13,821 nucleotides of DNA from JBHJHK01 sp050330975 (GTDB lineage: Bacteria > Pseudomonadota > Gammaproteobacteria > Competibacterales > Competibacteraceae), in contig JBHJHK010000073.1 in the NCBI GenBank assembly GCA_050330975.1, forward strand, positions 1-13,821, in the 5' to 3' direction. The position numbers and the translations under genes are program-made. Positions 13,366-13,821 of the stretch are shown one piece after another. The first letter of the stretch is position 1; every line of letters starts with the position of its first letter. The notes beneath the pieces are model-generated. The model searched no databases, was not told where the DNA came from, and worked only from the letters and a program-made list of their open reading frames with translations.

Positions 13366-13821
13366 ATGGAACATCGCTTTCACCACAGCGCCAAACTCGC
13401 CCCCGGGGCGAGTCACAACGCCTTGGCGGGACGCGACCCAGCGGCGACGGCGAGTGGGCGACTCACCTTGGAGATAGCAGCGGCGGATTTGGGCCGGCCC
13501 AAAGGGCGCAAGACCGACCCCAAACGGGTCCCAGTGGTCGTCGCCCTCGACGAGCAACAGCGCCTGGCCGTGGTGGATCAAAACACCGGCCAACCCCTGG
13601 ACGCCGCCGCCATCGACAAGGTGCGCCAACGCCACAGCGAGGCCCTAGAGCAATTCCTCCACCGCGAGGCCCAGCGGTTCAACGCCCCCTTGGCGGCGCT
13701 CCTGGCGGTCCACCACACGACCCCGGCCCCGGGACCCCCCGCCGCCCCCCCGCCCCGCGGGGCGGCCGGCCGGCCGGCCCCCGCCCCCGCGCGGGCGCGG
13801 GCCGCGCGGGGCCCCCGGCGG
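13366..13821 (+). CDS. Unfinished ORF of unknown function (no stop in window)
   Basis: From the ATG at 13366 the frame is open for 152 codons to the last base. It starts MEHRFHHSAKLAPGAS and has a strand-rich segment (KRVPVVVALDEQQRLAVVDQ, about residues 55-74). A charged helix follows (AAAIDKVRQRHSEALEQFLHREAQRFN, about 83-109). It has no signal peptide. Codons end mostly in G or C like the neighbours, supporting coding. The last 30 residues (Pro/Ala/Arg only) come from a stretch with no A or T and may not be genuine. I do not recognise a family. A minus-strand reading over the same bases (13330-13635) looks less protein-like. Confidence 0.5.
   Translation, partial: MEHRFHHSAKLAPGASHNALAGRDPAATASGRLTLEIAAADLGRPKGRKTDPKRVPVVVALDEQQRLAVVDQNTGQPLDAAAIDKVRQRHSEALEQFLHREAQRFNAPLAALLAVHHTTPAPGPPAAPPPRGAAGRPAPAPARARAARGPRR
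13735..13821. other. 87-base stretch of pure G and C at the window end
   Basis: No A or T occurs from 13735 to the end, with alternating CGGC and CGCG blocks that are self-complementary. It is unlike the rest of the window and looks like a contig-end sequencing or assembly artefact. Confidence 0.6.

Noticed and set aside
1..13821. CRISPR arrays, tRNA or rRNA genes, insertion sequences, phage genes
   Set aside because: No regularly spaced repeats, cloverleaf sequences, transposase motifs or terminal inverted repeats were seen by eye.

Overview
The window is very GC-rich (long C and G runs, codons mostly ending in G or C) and carries an ordinary Gammaproteobacteria-like gene set: rimO, an MlaC/Ttg2D protein, a YbaN (DUF454) membrane protein, trpS, a DsbD/ScsB-type reductase, a glyoxalase I-like protein, a DCC (DUF393) protein, a DUF4124-like secreted protein and a YnfM-like MFS transporter. 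The exact taxon cannot be read from this sequence. No rRNA, tRNA, CRISPR array or insertion sequence was seen.

Region 1 (1-2843, all plus strand) is the unusual part: a tight run of a phycobiliprotein-like globin with the chromophore-pocket motif Cys-Ile-Arg-Asp, a V4R-domain protein, a protein of unknown family, and, after a 141-base gap, a heme oxygenase. It matches the 'bilin biosynthesis-associated globin' (BBAG) clusters known from non-photosynthetic bacteria, thought to be ancestral to cyanobacterial phycobiliproteins. Heme oxygenase would make biliverdin and the globin would bind the bilin. No bilin reductase lies in the window; it may lie upstream, because the window starts inside or just after another gene.

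Region 2 (2866-4893) holds a sigma70-like promoter, a probable 30-residue leader ORF overlapping the start of a small secreted coiled-coil protein, and the convergent rimO gene. rimO has a terminator-like hairpin plus T6 in its own 5' leader.

Region 3 (5017-10846, plus strand) runs mlaC-like, ybaN, trpS, a 703-residue DsbD/ScsB-type reductase with all six expected cysteines, a periplasmic redoxin, and a glyoxalase I-like protein that lacks one metal-binding histidine. The spacers before the redoxin and the glyoxalase hold strong hairpins.

Region 4 (10864-13252, minus strand) has a DCC thiol oxidoreductase-like protein, a good intrinsic terminator, a 77-residue exported protein of unknown function with a long repeat-containing leader, and a 12-helix MFS transporter. 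Region 5 (13366 to the end) is an unfinished plus-strand ORF running into 87 bases with no A or T, which may be a contig-end artefact.
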